DNA of 64,000 nucleotides from Hortaea werneckii. Lineage: Eukaryota > Ascomycota > Dothideomycetes > Mycosphaerellales > Teratosphaeriaceae. The stretch's first letter is position 1. Every line of letters starts with the position of its first letter. The DNA lies in the NCBI GenBank assembly GCA_037044905.1, contig JBAOKB010000020.1, positions 434,001 through 498,000 on the forward strand. Direction: 5' to 3'. Both the position numbers and the translations under genes were made by a program. The notes below the pieces were generated by a model that was not told the DNA's origin, made no database searches, and saw nothing but the letters and a program-made list of their open reading frames with translations. Shown one piece after another: positions 10,199 through 19,940 of this stretch.

Positions 10199-11935
10199 AT
10201 GAGCGCAGAAGACAGCGCCTCACCCAACCGAACCGCCATCGGTATTTCCTTTGGCAACTCATACAGTAGCATCGCCTACACCGTCGACGAGAAGGCCGAA
10301 GTCATCGCCAACGAGGAGGGCGACCGTCAGATTCCCACTATCCTCTCCTACGTTGCTGGCGAGGAGTTCCAAGGCACGCAGGCCAAGGCTCAGCTCGTCC
10401 GCAACCCGCAGAACACCGTCGCATACTTCAGAGATTTCCTGGGCAAGGGCTTCAAGGACATCGACCCGACAAACTGCCAAGGAAGCGCCCACCCGGTAGA
10501 GATCGACGGCGGAAAGAGTGTGGGTTTCACTGTGCAGGAGAAGGAGGAGGGAGAGAAGAGCACTCTATCAGTATCCGAAATCGCTACCCGGCATCTGCGG
10601 AGATTGAAGCAGAGTGCAACCGATTACCTAGGCAAGGAGGTCAACGCAGCAGTCGTCACCATCCCCTCCGACTTTACCGCGAACCAGAAGACCGCTCTCA
10701 CGGCCTCTGCTCAGGCGGCTGGCATCGAAGTTCTGCAGTACATCCCCGAAACCATTGCCGCGGCGCTCGCACACGATGCTAAGCAGCAGCTTGCCGACGG
10801 TGCCCTCGGCACCGCCCCCAAGGACCAGAACGTAGTCATCGCAGACATTGGTGGCACGCGCTCGGACGTTTCCGTCGTTGCCTCCCGAGGCGGCGTCTAC
10901 ACCACTCTCGCGACCGTTCACGACTACGAGCTCGGCGGCGCCAGCTTCGACAAGGTCCTCATCGAGTATGCGGCGAAGGAATTCCTCAAGAAGAACAAGA
11001 ACGCCACGGACCCGAGACAGAACGAGCGTGGACTTGCCAAGCTGACCCTCGAGGCCGAAAGCGTGAAGAAGGCTCTTTCTCTTGGTCAAACCGCTGCTTT
11101 CTCCATCGAGAGCTTAGTCGACGGCCTGGACTTCAGCCTTACAGTTAACCGCACCCGATTCGAGCTTTTGGCCAACAAGGTCCTGGCCTCCGTCGGCCGG
11201 ACGGTCGAGAGCGCCGTCAAGAAGGCTGACCTGGACGTCCTCGACATCGACACCATCCTTCTGGGAGGCGGCAGCAGCCACATCCCGCGCATCGCCTCGA
11301 ACCTGCAGACCATCTTCCCGGAGAGCACGACCGTCACGGCCCCATCTACGACCCCGGGTGCTGTGAACCCGAGCGAGCTGCAGAGCCGTGGTGCTGCTAT
11401 CCAGGCGAGCCTGATCGAGGGTTTCGAGCGCAGCGACATCGAAGCGAGCACCGAGGCCGTAGTGACCGTCGCCCCGCACCTGCAGAAGGCGCTCGGTCTA
11501 GCCACGGGTAAGGACGGCGAGCAGTTCAGCCTCATCGTCGACGCCGAGACCCCCGCGCCTGTGCGGAGGACGGTGCAGATCGCCGTCCCCGACGGCGGAG
11601 ACGTCCTGCTTCGTCTCGCCGAGGGCGAGCGGGACATCAAGGTCACCAAGGAAGAGAAGCCGCAGGCCAATGGCGACAAGAAGGACGACGAGGACGACAG
11701 CGACGAAGACGACGAGGACGACGAGCCCGAGGAGATCCGAGAGAAGGTGTGGAAGAGTGGGAAGGTGCTGGCCGAGGCCGGCCTCAAGGAGGTCAAGAAG
11801 GGCGGCAAGGTCGAGGTGCAGGTGAACGTCAACGCCGACCTGTCCGTGACCGTCGTGGCGAGAGAGGTTGGCGGTAAGGGCGGTGTGCGCGGCGAGCTGC
11901 AGGCCGCAAAGGTCGAGCAGAACGGCAGCGCGTAA
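10199..11935 (+). CDS. SSZ1: Ssz1, atypical Hsp70 of the ribosome-associated complex
   Basis: Ssz1 pairs with the J-protein zuotin to form RAC, which sits at the ribosomal exit tunnel and stimulates Ssb-type Hsp70 on nascent chains. Single exon, 578 residues, ATG at 10199. The Hsp70 nucleotide-binding domain starts with TAIGISFGNSYSSIAY and continues through PTILSY, VTIPSDFTANQ and the LGGGSSHIPRI phosphate motif. The C-terminal part is short and lacks a typical DnaK substrate-binding domain, as expected for Ssz1 rather than Ssa or Ssb. An acidic Asp/Glu run lies near residues 495-515. Codon use is strongly GC-ending, as in highly expressed genes. Confidence 0.93.
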   Translation: MSAEDSASPNRTAIGISFGNSYSSIAYTVDEKAEVIANEEGDRQIPTILSYVAGEEFQGTQAKAQLVRNPQNTVAYFRDFLGKGFKDIDPTNCQGSAHPVEIDGGKSVGFTVQEKEEGEKSTLSVSEIATRHLRRLKQSATDYLGKEVNAAVVTIPSDFTANQKTALTASAQAAGIEVLQYIPETIAAALAHDAKQQLADGALGTAPKDQNVVIADIGGTRSDVSVVASRGGVYTTLATVHDYELGGASFDKVLIEYAAKEFLKKNKNATDPRQNERGLAKLTLEAESVKKALSLGQTAAFSIESLVDGLDFSLTVNRTRFELLANKVLASVGRTVESAVKKADLDVLDIDTILLGGGSSHIPRIASNLQTIFPESTTVTAPSTTPGAVNPSELQSRGAAIQASLIEGFERSDIEASTEAVVTVAPHLQKALGLATGKDGEQFSLIVDAETPAPVRRTVQIAVPDGGDVLLRLAEGERDIKVTKEEKPQANGDKKDDEDDSDEDDEDDEPEEIREKVWKSGKVLAEAGLKEVKKGGKVEVQVNVNADLSVTVVAREVGGKGGVRGELQAAKVEQNGSA

Positions 11936-12713
11936 GGGAAACGTTGAGATGCGATGAGATGAGAATTGTGCGCATGGAGAGAAAGGTTCGATTGTAGAGT
12001 TTTTCTCTTGCATATTAAGGGAGGGGCGTTTGGAGCGTAACGTAAACAAAAGCAAAGGGGGATCTTGAAGTTAGCGGGCTCTGATTCGTCAGCCGGTTTG
12101 ATTCTTGTCGTCCCAAGGATAGAAGGCGGGCAGACGGGATGTCCTTTCTGTGCTGATAGATAGAGAGATGGCGGGTGTGTATGATTTTGATTTATCGGCA
12201 TTTCTTGTTTCCATTTAATACGCGTTCTTGAATTTCCACGATTTCGGAATCTTTGAATTTCATGTACGCTCTATCTAGGAATGCACCGCATTTGAAATGG
12301 TCTAAGCCCATGAAGACCTGTTTGCCGCTTGCATCGAGTGTTACTGGGTTGCTTGCGAAAAGAGATCAATGCGTATAATAAGATTCTAAGGACTCCTCTC
12401 ACGGAGTTTCCTCTTGTCCCGTAACCTATTGCTCAATGCTTCCTGATCCTATTGAATTGGTAACACAGTCAAGTTTGATTTGCGATGCAGACATTTGAAG
12501 TAAAGTGTTTCAGATGCAATGAGTGCGACTCGCGAATAAAAGAAAAGACGACGATTGACTTTCTTCGAAAGCCTCTTCCGAAAACGGAAAGGCGTCGACA
12601 GCGGTTTTGCCGGCCGTCAACTTTTTGAAAGTGATGAGTCCCAATAATGCTTTTCATGTTAGTTCGATCGAGAAATCGATAGATCCGCAGCAGGTATTAG
12701 GAAAGAAAGCAAA
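11936..12713. other. Intergenic between SSZ1 and SER2
   Basis: 778 bp without a supported gene. Two short perfect hairpins lie next to each other, CTTTC-TTC-GAAAG at 12559-12571 and TTCCG-AAAA-CGGAA at 12576-12589, about 125-155 bp before the next start codon. They could be 5' leader structure or chance. Confidence 0.4.
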
Positions 12714-13748
12714 ATGGCGTGTAAATTGGTCTATGTGATCTTCAGCTCAAGCGAGCTTCCAGACTCAAAGTGGCAAGAAATCCAGGAAGACATCACAAGT
12801 CACCTCACGCCAGACTTGACGGGATGCGAGCAAGCCGCGCCTCTTGACCAGAGAATACGCAATGTCGAATCCCGATTCCTCGCACCGGGTCACGTCAAGG
12901 AACTCACAATCACAACCGGGCGCACAACAGCCGCCACCCTCGCAGAATGCACCACGTTCAACCAGCAGAGCGCAAGCGGGCAACTATTACAACAAAAACA
13001 CAACATCCAGACCATCCTCCAACCTGCCGGACTCTACTCCCAGCATTCCAGCCCCGGGCTCGCCGTCTTCGACATGGACAGCACCCTCATCCAACAAGAA
13101 GTCATCGACGAGCTCGCCCGAGCCGTAGGCCTCTACGACCAAGTCGCCGCCATCACGGAAGCGGCCATGCGGGGCGAAGAGCCCTACACGGATTTCGAGA
13201 CATCCCTGCGCGCGCGCGTGGGGCTTCTCAAGGGCGTTCAGACGTCGATCTGGGAGCAGTTGAAAGCCGGCACGATCACGTTCACCCCGGGGGCGAAGGA
13301 GCTGGCGCTGTGTCTGAAGCAGTTGGGTTGGAAGACGGCCGTGCTGAGCGGGGGTTTCACGCCGCTGGCGAACTGGGTGAAGGAGACGTTGGGGCTGGAT
13401 GTCGCGTTTGCGAACCACCTAGTCGCGGATGCGGACGCGGGGTTGCTCACGGGAGAGTTAGTCCCCGGTGCGCCGATTATCCATGGGGACAAGAAGCGCG
13501 AGTTGTTGTTGCAGTTGGCGGCTGAGAATGGGGTGCCGGTTGAGCGGACGATTGCGGTGGGGGATGGGAGTAATGATCTGCCCATGATGCATGCTTCCGG
13601 GTTTGGCTTGGCTTTTAATGCGAAGCCGAAGGTGCAGCTGGCTGCGCCAGCTAAGTTGAATGATTCGACGCTGCTGCATGTCATGCATGTCCTTGGATAT
13701 ACGAAGGATGAAGTAGATGGCTTGCTGGCTAAGGGGCAGGCTGCGTAA
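12714..13748 (+). CDS. SER2: Phosphoserine phosphatase (SerB/Ser2 type, HAD superfamily)
   Basis: Catalyses the last step of L-serine synthesis from 3-phosphoglycerate, hydrolysing O-phosphoserine. Single exon, 344 residues, ATG 12714. HAD motif I is FDMDSTL with Asp120/Asp122, followed by the SerB-specific IQQEVIDELARAVG. Motif II is the SGG in AVLSGGFTP, and motif III/IV is GDGSNDLPMM near residues 283-292. The roughly 115-residue N-terminal extension before motif I is similar in position to the regulatory ACT-like region of other SerB proteins, but I do not see enough to call it. No neighbour belongs to the same pathway. Confidence 0.92.
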   Translation: MACKLVYVIFSSSELPDSKWQEIQEDITSHLTPDLTGCEQAAPLDQRIRNVESRFLAPGHVKELTITTGRTTAATLAECTTFNQQSASGQLLQQKHNIQTILQPAGLYSQHSSPGLAVFDMDSTLIQQEVIDELARAVGLYDQVAAITEAAMRGEEPYTDFETSLRARVGLLKGVQTSIWEQLKAGTITFTPGAKELALCLKQLGWKTAVLSGGFTPLANWVKETLGLDVAFANHLVADADAGLLTGELVPGAPIIHGDKKRELLLQLAAENGVPVERTIAVGDGSNDLPMMHASGFGLAFNAKPKVQLAAPAKLNDSTLLHVMHVLGYTKDEVDGLLAKGQAA

Positions 13749-14483
13749 ATCGCAGCAAAGGACTTCAGCGGCAGGAGCAAAAAGCGCTTCGCTGAAAGCG
13801 AGAAACTGCCGGGTTTGGAGAGACATCTGAACCCGGATGACCAGGAATGAGACGGCGGAATGATTGATTCATGCGTGACGCTATTTAGCGAGCGGAGATA
13901 GAAAGCTCTTAGAGAGGCGCACCATGCGCTGCGCCATTTTGATGGCGTAAAACTATGTACAACAATCTTAACAGTTGCAGCATGCTATCAACAGGCGGAG
14001 AACTCGTTGCGCTCTTGGAATGAGCGAGATATGGAATGCCCTGTTCAGCTTTGAGTAGGCCGCTATCCATATTGCACCTGACGTGGAGACAGGGACAGAC
14101 AATCACGTCCGGCATTTCCATCTTGAATGTAGGTTGACTCCCGAGACGGCGCAGAATACTGCGACGATGAAACGTTAGTGAATTAGGTGACGCTTGGCGG
14201 AACGGCACTCTGCTCACATGGACGATAATGGCGTTGTTGATGAGGTATTCCCTGCAATGAAGCGTAACATCATCGTTGGGGACACAATTATTTCTCCCGA
14301 AGCGTAATCAAAGAATCTTCGATCCATGATCGAGCAAATTTGGGGGAGCCGAGTTTATAATCAGAACAATGTTGGCATGTCCGATCCTAGCGCTCGTCGC
14401 GTTTCGTGAGGTGGCCATATGCGTACGATCTTGTTCTGTAATGAGGGGCTAAGAAGATTCGAGACTTTCTCACACGGAATAGC
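13749..14483. other. Intergenic, convergent 3' ends
   Basis: 735 bp between the stop codons of SER2 (plus) and the CIA30 gene (minus). No gene-like ORF is supported; a 102-codon minus-strand ORF at 13909-14217 has no recognisable feature. No promoter is required here because both genes end in it. Confidence 0.45.
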
Positions 14484-15383
14484 TCATATCAAAATCCTCT
14501 CAGGCTCGCCCTTCTTCTGCTTAGGCTCCACTTCGTCCATCAAGCCTGTACCCTCTGGCTCGTCGAAGTCGAAACCGGAGTCCTCCCGTCCAACTTGTCG
14601 CGTAGGTGCCCTGTTCGTTGCGTACACGTCCGCAATGCAAAGCTCGAAAGGTCCAGGGACCCGGTCCGTGAGTCCAATGCCAACTGATTTTACTTTCTGC
14701 CTGAGCATTTCTCTCTGCGGCTCGACGACCATGCCGTAGTTCGTTCTCACGAAAGCTGAGAAAGGAATGATGACCGTCTCCCACTGTCCTGGGGTGTAGC
14801 ACGGTAGCAGGTGTTGGTGGATATCCGTCGGGACGATCGACTCGGTTTGGATGTTGACGAAGTATTTCCGGCCGTCTGATTTGACACGCAGAGCTAGGTA
14901 GGCGTACGGATCAATGTCCCATAATAGCTTGCCGAACAACGAGAACCCTCTATCTCTTGTCCGCCATGCTGCGAAACCTGATCGTTGGACATCCGGTCGG
15001 TTTGGCGGGAGTTCTGTGCTTATGCTGCCCTTGAAAATGGCATGTGCCGGCTCCTCGTTCTCCTCAAGATCCTTTTCGCCACCGTTGATACCTGCTCCTG
15101 CGCCTCCAATGATCCTCCCCCCGCCTTCTGCTTCCTTGTGCGCTGCTCCGGGGACGAAATCCAGACTCGCTTTACTTAAGCCACCAAAGTTGGTCGCATC
15201 GCTCATGATTTTACATCGGTCGGGGCTTTCGGGAGAGTCGAACTGTACAAGGGGAAAGGCACGGCTGGGTCGGTGCAAGCCTTCCAGTCGCATCGCTATG
15301 CCGGCCTGACGCTTGAACTCATCCATCGATCGTTTCCAGAAGCCGGGTTGGCCCCGAGCGAGGCGTACTGGGGTTGCGAACAT
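14484..15383 (-). CDS. CIA30: Complex I intermediate-associated protein 30 (CIA30/NDUFAF1)
   Basis: Assembly factor for the membrane arm of mitochondrial NADH:ubiquinone oxidoreductase. I place the start at ATG 15383 because the open frame upstream to 15554 contains no ATG; this gives 300 residues. The N-terminus is basic and hydroxylated (MFATPVRLARG), fitting a mitochondrial presequence. The CIA30 domain begins with a segment around LVQFDSPESPDRCKIMSD and includes FKGSIS, GFAAWRTRD, YLALRVKSDGRKYFVNI and the late VKSVGIGLTDRVPGPFELCI. It is divergent from RIM2, another mitochondrial gene. Presence of CIA30 implies that the organism has complex I, unlike baker's yeast. Confidence 0.9.
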   Translation of the reverse strand: MFATPVRLARGQPGFWKRSMDEFKRQAGIAMRLEGLHRPSRAFPLVQFDSPESPDRCKIMSDATNFGGLSKASLDFVPGAAHKEAEGGGRIIGGAGAGINGGEKDLEENEEPAHAIFKGSISTELPPNRPDVQRSGFAAWRTRDRGFSLFGKLLWDIDPYAYLALRVKSDGRKYFVNIQTESIVPTDIHQHLLPCYTPGQWETVIIPFSAFVRTNYGMVVEPQREMLRQKVKSVGIGLTDRVPGPFELCIADVYATNRAPTRQVGREDSGFDFDEPEGTGLMDEVEPKQKKGEPERILI

Positions 15384-15822
15384 GATCGGTTCTTTTCCAG
15401 TGTAGTGATCAGATCCTAGGAGTTTAGATGCAGTCCTTGGGAAGTAGTCGAGAATAAGTCTCGAAACATGTGATGGTGACGTTAATGGAGATGCGAACTC
15501 CCGAAGTCGCCGCTGGGACCTGAGCTTGAGCCGAGGGCTGCCTGAGGTTGCCAAAAAAGTTACCCGTACCTTAGTGCAGACTGATGGGGCGCATTACCTT
15601 TGCCTGCTGCAACTTTCGCGACCTGACGTCGGAGGTACCGTTGTGATTCAATACTCTCTTTTAATTGATCTTCGTCATATTCTAATAATCCCATCTGGAA
15701 GACTTGACATTATCTTCTCATCGAATCCAATGTGGTAATCGACAGGCCTACTTACTACTGTCTCCAAGAAGCCTCCTTAATAGCAACCTCTTTCCTTCTT
15801 GAACCCCCGGACGGATACTTGA
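15384..15822. promoter_or_regulatory. Divergent promoter region of CIA30 and RIM2
   Basis: 439 bp between two outward-facing genes, both encoding mitochondrial proteins. The first 171 bp next to CIA30 stay open in its frame but without an ATG. No certain transcription-factor site was recognised. Confidence 0.5.
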
Positions 15823-16989
15823 ATGGTCGCTCACTCTCCCAACTATACCGGCGCACCGCCCGTGACGCCCGACATCAAGCCTTTCACGCAAGACCGAGAA
15901 TTGGGTCAGGTCGACCCGGGACGAGCGCAAGATGCTAGAGAGCAGATAGCATCCGGGCCTGCTGCGGCAGGCGCAACCATAAAAGAGAGGAGGCCATGGG
16001 CACACTTCGTCGCGGGAGGCCTGGGTGGTATGACGGCTGCGACGCTCACATCACCATTGGACGTCCTCAAGACGAGACTGCAGAGTACCTTCTACCAAGA
16101 CCAGCTGGCCAGGAGCCGAGCAGCAAAAGGGATACCCGCGCCGAATCAGCTGCCATTCGTACGAGCGGCGTGGCTGCATATCAGCGAAACGGGCCAGATC
16201 CTGTCACAGATCCCGAAGGTTGAAGGCTGGCGAGCACTGTTTAAGGGGCTAGGCCCGAACCTGATAGGAGTCGTACCCGCACGCGCGATCAACTTCTGGG
16301 CTTACGGGAATGGCAAGAAGTTCATCTCGAGCAACTTCTTCAATGGCCAGGAGACTGCAGCGGTGCATCTGTTCGCTGCGGCTTCCGCGGGGATCATCAC
16401 CGGCACTGCAACAAATCCCATTTGGCTAGTGAAGACTAGATTGCAGCTCGACAAGCAGACTGCCGGTATCGAAGGGAGAGGCAGACAATATCGCAACGCT
16501 TGGGACTGTGTGCTCCAGACTATCCGAACAGAAGGCGTCCGGGGTCTCTATCGAGGCCTCTCTGCATCCTACCTAGGCGTCAGTGAAAGCACGCTACAGT
16601 GGATGCTCTACGAGCAAGCCAAGCACAGTCTAGCCAGAAGATCAGAAGACCTACGACTTTCCGGCCGGACACCGACTTGGTGGGATCGGACAGTCGAATG
16701 GACTGGCAGATTGACCGCTGCTGGAGGAGCCAAATTCTGCGCCGCGCTGATTACTTATCCGCACGAAGTCGTCAGGACGAGGTTACGGCAGGCGCCTGTG
16801 GACGCGGCGGGAAATGTCAAGTACAAGGGTCTGTGGAGCTGCTTCCTGACTGTTTTCAGGGAGGAAGGTATGCCAGCACTGTACGGTGGATTAGTGCCGC
16901 ACATGCTTCGAGTGGTGCCTAGCGCGGCTATTATGTTCGGAGTGTACGAGGGCGTCTTGAAGGGATTGGGGGAGAGCAGTGGAGTGTAG
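15823..16989 (+). CDS. RIM2: Mitochondrial pyrimidine-nucleotide carrier Rim2-like
   Basis: Inner-membrane carrier of the SLC25 family that exchanges pyrimidine nucleotides, needed for mtDNA and mtRNA synthesis and linked to iron use. Single exon, 388 residues. The three carrier repeats are clear, with signatures PLDVLKTRL (Pro78), NPIWLVKTRL (Pro199) and YPHEVVRTRL (Pro313). Two details mark the Rim2/SLC25A33-36 subgroup: the long insertion after the first signature, and the fungal-type GWRALFKGLGPNLIGVVPARAINFW. The N-terminal about 50 residues precede WAHFVAGGLGG and are hydrophilic. Confidence 0.92.
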   Translation: MVAHSPNYTGAPPVTPDIKPFTQDRELGQVDPGRAQDAREQIASGPAAAGATIKERRPWAHFVAGGLGGMTAATLTSPLDVLKTRLQSTFYQDQLARSRAAKGIPAPNQLPFVRAAWLHISETGQILSQIPKVEGWRALFKGLGPNLIGVVPARAINFWAYGNGKKFISSNFFNGQETAAVHLFAAASAGIITGTATNPIWLVKTRLQLDKQTAGIEGRGRQYRNAWDCVLQTIRTEGVRGLYRGLSASYLGVSESTLQWMLYEQAKHSLARRSEDLRLSGRTPTWWDRTVEWTGRLTAAGGAKFCAALITYPHEVVRTRLRQAPVDAAGNVKYKGLWSCFLTVFREEGMPALYGGLVPHMLRVVPSAAIMFGVYEGVLKGLGESSGV

Positions 16990-17219
16990 ATCTTTGGCGC
17001 GGTTTGTTCTAGAGGCGTCTTAGGAACGCCCTGCGGTGGCAATCACCTCTCATGAATGCGTAGACGGTGGGCTAGAGCCTCATGTCCAGCAAGGCAAGGC
17101 ACCTACTTAGAAACTGTATACTAGTGTACTATAGAACACCTCTCTTCGATGGTGAAACCGCAGGGGGGTTTTGTCCCATACAAAATGCACGGTTCAACCG
17201 CGGCAGTGGCCGACATTAG

Positions 17220-19221
17220 ATGGTAATCGCGTCTTCCCACCATCTCACATACATCTTGGTGCATGCAGAATTATTGTCTTCCATGCCTACGCAACTTCCA
17301 GGTTGGTTGACTGGCACCGTCTCAAACGCATACCACATGGCCGTCGAGTCTTTCCAAGGTGTCAAACGCAAACGTTCATCGTCTACTGATTCGGAAAACT
17401 CAGAAGCAAAGAGGTCTAAGGTGGGCCATAGAGTTCGGTATATAGGGAGATCGCCCAGTATTGCCGCCACCAATGCTAACAACACATCAGTGGACTCTTC
17501 CGCACACCTGTATGGGCTAGTGCGCGGGAGGACGACACCGAGCTTTTGGTACATCGCGAGGTTCTTGAGGCAAGAGCGCCCGCTTTGGCCCAACTAATTT
17601 GCAGAACGATATCAGAAGATGGCGAAATACTTACTTTGCCTTTACCACCCGAGGATCGAAGAGCTCTGCCTCTGGTGCTAGTCTGGCTGTACACTGGAGT
17701 CCTTGCGCCGCGCGACGTGAATGCAGACCATTCCGATCCGGACGAGGGAGAGAGGTTAGTAGTTGGTGAGCCACGAACGCCCGGCTTTTCAAACGATTAT
17801 GCCGTGACTGAGGAGGAGCTGGACGATGCACGCGCTTGGGACGATGCCGATCTAGTCGCCGTCCACGTCTTTGCGCGAAAGTACGGTATCGCACACTTGG
17901 AGCAGTATTCCTTAGTGATCCTACTCAAAGTCAACGAGCGCTGCAATTGGACTGCTTCAGAGCGCGCGGTGTGTCTGGCTTGCGAGTCGTTGCCTGCTCA
18001 CTCATGTATGATTCAGTATCTGGCTAAGAACACCTTCGATCTTCTCCTGGCCCAGGACGAATGGATGCTCCCCGATACTGCGGGCTTTGCCACACAATAT
18101 GTCAGCGATCTCCTTCAGATGAGCCTCATGCTTCGCACAAAGGACAAGTCCAAATTTGCCGGCGAGTACTCCGCCTTACGACGTGATATTCTTGCCGGAT
18201 TAGATCCTCGAAGAGAGCGCCAGAAGCTAGCACGACGGAGGACGCCTGATGGATGGCATGTGGATTTTATGTAAGTCTTTCTCTACCATTGCTGGAACAG
18301 TGCTAATCGGCGCCGTACAGCGACATGTTCAATCGGACAACAACAGTGTTCATAGGACCTCAGCGAAGCTGTTTCGTTGTCCATAGAGGCATTCTGTGCC
18401 ATTACTCCAACTTCTTCAACAGCGCCCTGAACGGTCGATCTTCCGAGGCTGAGACAAATTCTGTCTGGCTCGAAGACGAAGATGCGGATACCGTTGAGCG
18501 CTTCCTGGCTTGGGCATATTCCAGTGAAATTTCAGCCAACCCAAGCGCTGCATATACCAGCAACCCTGTGTGCCACACACTGGATGTTAGAGGCAAAGAC
18601 CTGCGACCGGAGAGATGCCGGTCTCCAGATGCCGAGCTCCTGGACAGTATCGAGCCTCTAATCACACGACCGGATCCAAATCGTACCAATCAGGACTGGC
18701 TTCGGGAGGAGCAGATGCTTGTAGATCTTTACGTCTTCGCCCATCGAAGGGGTGTTCCAGGCTTGCGTCAAGCGGTGATCGATCGACTCCTCGTAAACGC
18801 CGAACTACAATTCAGCACGAGAGAATACAAAGTCACCGGGCTCCAAACCCTGCGATCCGCCTACGCAAGCCTACCCAAGACCTCCATGCTCCTAAAGCTG
18901 TACGCGAACGAAGCCGCCTGGCTTTGGACGTCAGACTGCTACAAGCATGCAGCGGTCGATACGCTACCTGCGGGGTTCATGCTCGATGTGGCTTCCCTTA
19001 CGACAACGATGCGGGATGGACCAGACAATCTTTCCAAACGCGGCCGTTCCGTCAGCAGAGATGACAGTAAAGTCCCATGGCGGAAAGGTCTGTGCGAGTT
19101 CCATGAGCATGCGGACGAGGAGGCTGTTAAGCTTTGTGCGACCGTCAATGGGGATTGGCAGAGGGCTTTTTATCGATTGGCGGATCAGGTGGAAGGTCAC
19201 AGCCGCGTTGAACTGGTATGA
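17220..19221 (+). CDS. Tandem BTB/POZ-domain protein
   Basis: BTB domains mediate dimerisation and often act as cullin-3 adaptors or nuclear scaffolds. I join 17220-17413, 17491-18270 and 18321-19221 (624 residues). The second intron (18271-18320) is canonical and well supported: HVDF-I-DMFNRTTTVFIG. The first (17414-17490) has a perfect GCTAAC branch point and fits the frame, but its donor, gtctaag, is weak. The start could also be ATG 17283. BTB 1 has LLVHREVLEARAPAL near residue 83, BTB 2 has CFVVHRGILCHYSNFF near residue 345. Each is followed by an extended helical region (LVAVHVFARKYG; LVDLYVFAHRRGVPGL), so the protein is a duplicated BTB-plus-helix unit. A Lys/Arg cluster (KRKR) near the N-terminus could be a nuclear signal. 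Confidence 0.78.
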
Positions 19222-19940
19222 GCAAACGATCTCGCTGGGTTTCACACTCTATCGAGAGGACTTGAGCGGACTATATTGGCATACTACCGCTCTTGCCTAA
19301 AGTGTCTTGAAGGTCTGCAGGATATCGTCACCACGCGCTGGACATATACTCAATGCTAGCAGACGTGCTTGGTCTCCGCTGTCTGTTCCCGCGGACAGAT
19401 TTTGGATAGGAAGACGACGTCTCTCGTTGCAACCGGGTTGCACCGTTGCATCGCGGGATTGGGATCACGCACGACTTGTAGGGAGGTCACCAGACATCAC
19501 TCAACCTTTGCGAATTTTGTTGGATAGGAAATTGCAGAGCATCTGGATGTGGCTTCTACATTGACTTTGAGAAGAAGACATCCCATGTACAAGGAAGATG
19601 TTTGCCTTGAAGCGTGCACAGCAGGCGTGGACAAGGATATGCGCTTGCTTCTGAAATGGACAGGAGAACTCTTGAGTATTTTGGGCACTGACATCAATTG
19701 CGTGAACGACGTTCGCGATGGTGTTTATGTGGACAGCACTCAAAGCATGTGGATAGCGTACACTCTGCCGGAGATGCAATTCCACTACACTCGCCTTTTG
19801 TACTAAGCGGGACCTCAGAAGCTGAGCACACGTTACGAGAAATTCGTTCTTTGCCGACGTGCTAGAAGAGAAGCGTAATAAGTGCGGCATGTTTAAGACG
19901 ATTTAAACAATTATGGACCAGTCAATCTTCGGCAACCCCC
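19222..19940. other. Intergenic, convergent 3' ends
   Basis: 719 bp between the stop codons of the BTB gene and the P450. Small ORFs in it have no recognisable motif. Nothing else seen. Confidence 0.4.

Noticed and set aside
11086..12201. 371-codon ORF on the minus strand opposite SSZ1
   Set aside because: It mirrors the GC-ending codons of SSZ1, has low-complexity Ser/Pro composition and no family motif; an antisense shadow.
13909..14217. 102-codon minus-strand ORF between SER2 and CIA30
   Set aside because: No motif and no supportive splicing; region lies between two gene ends.
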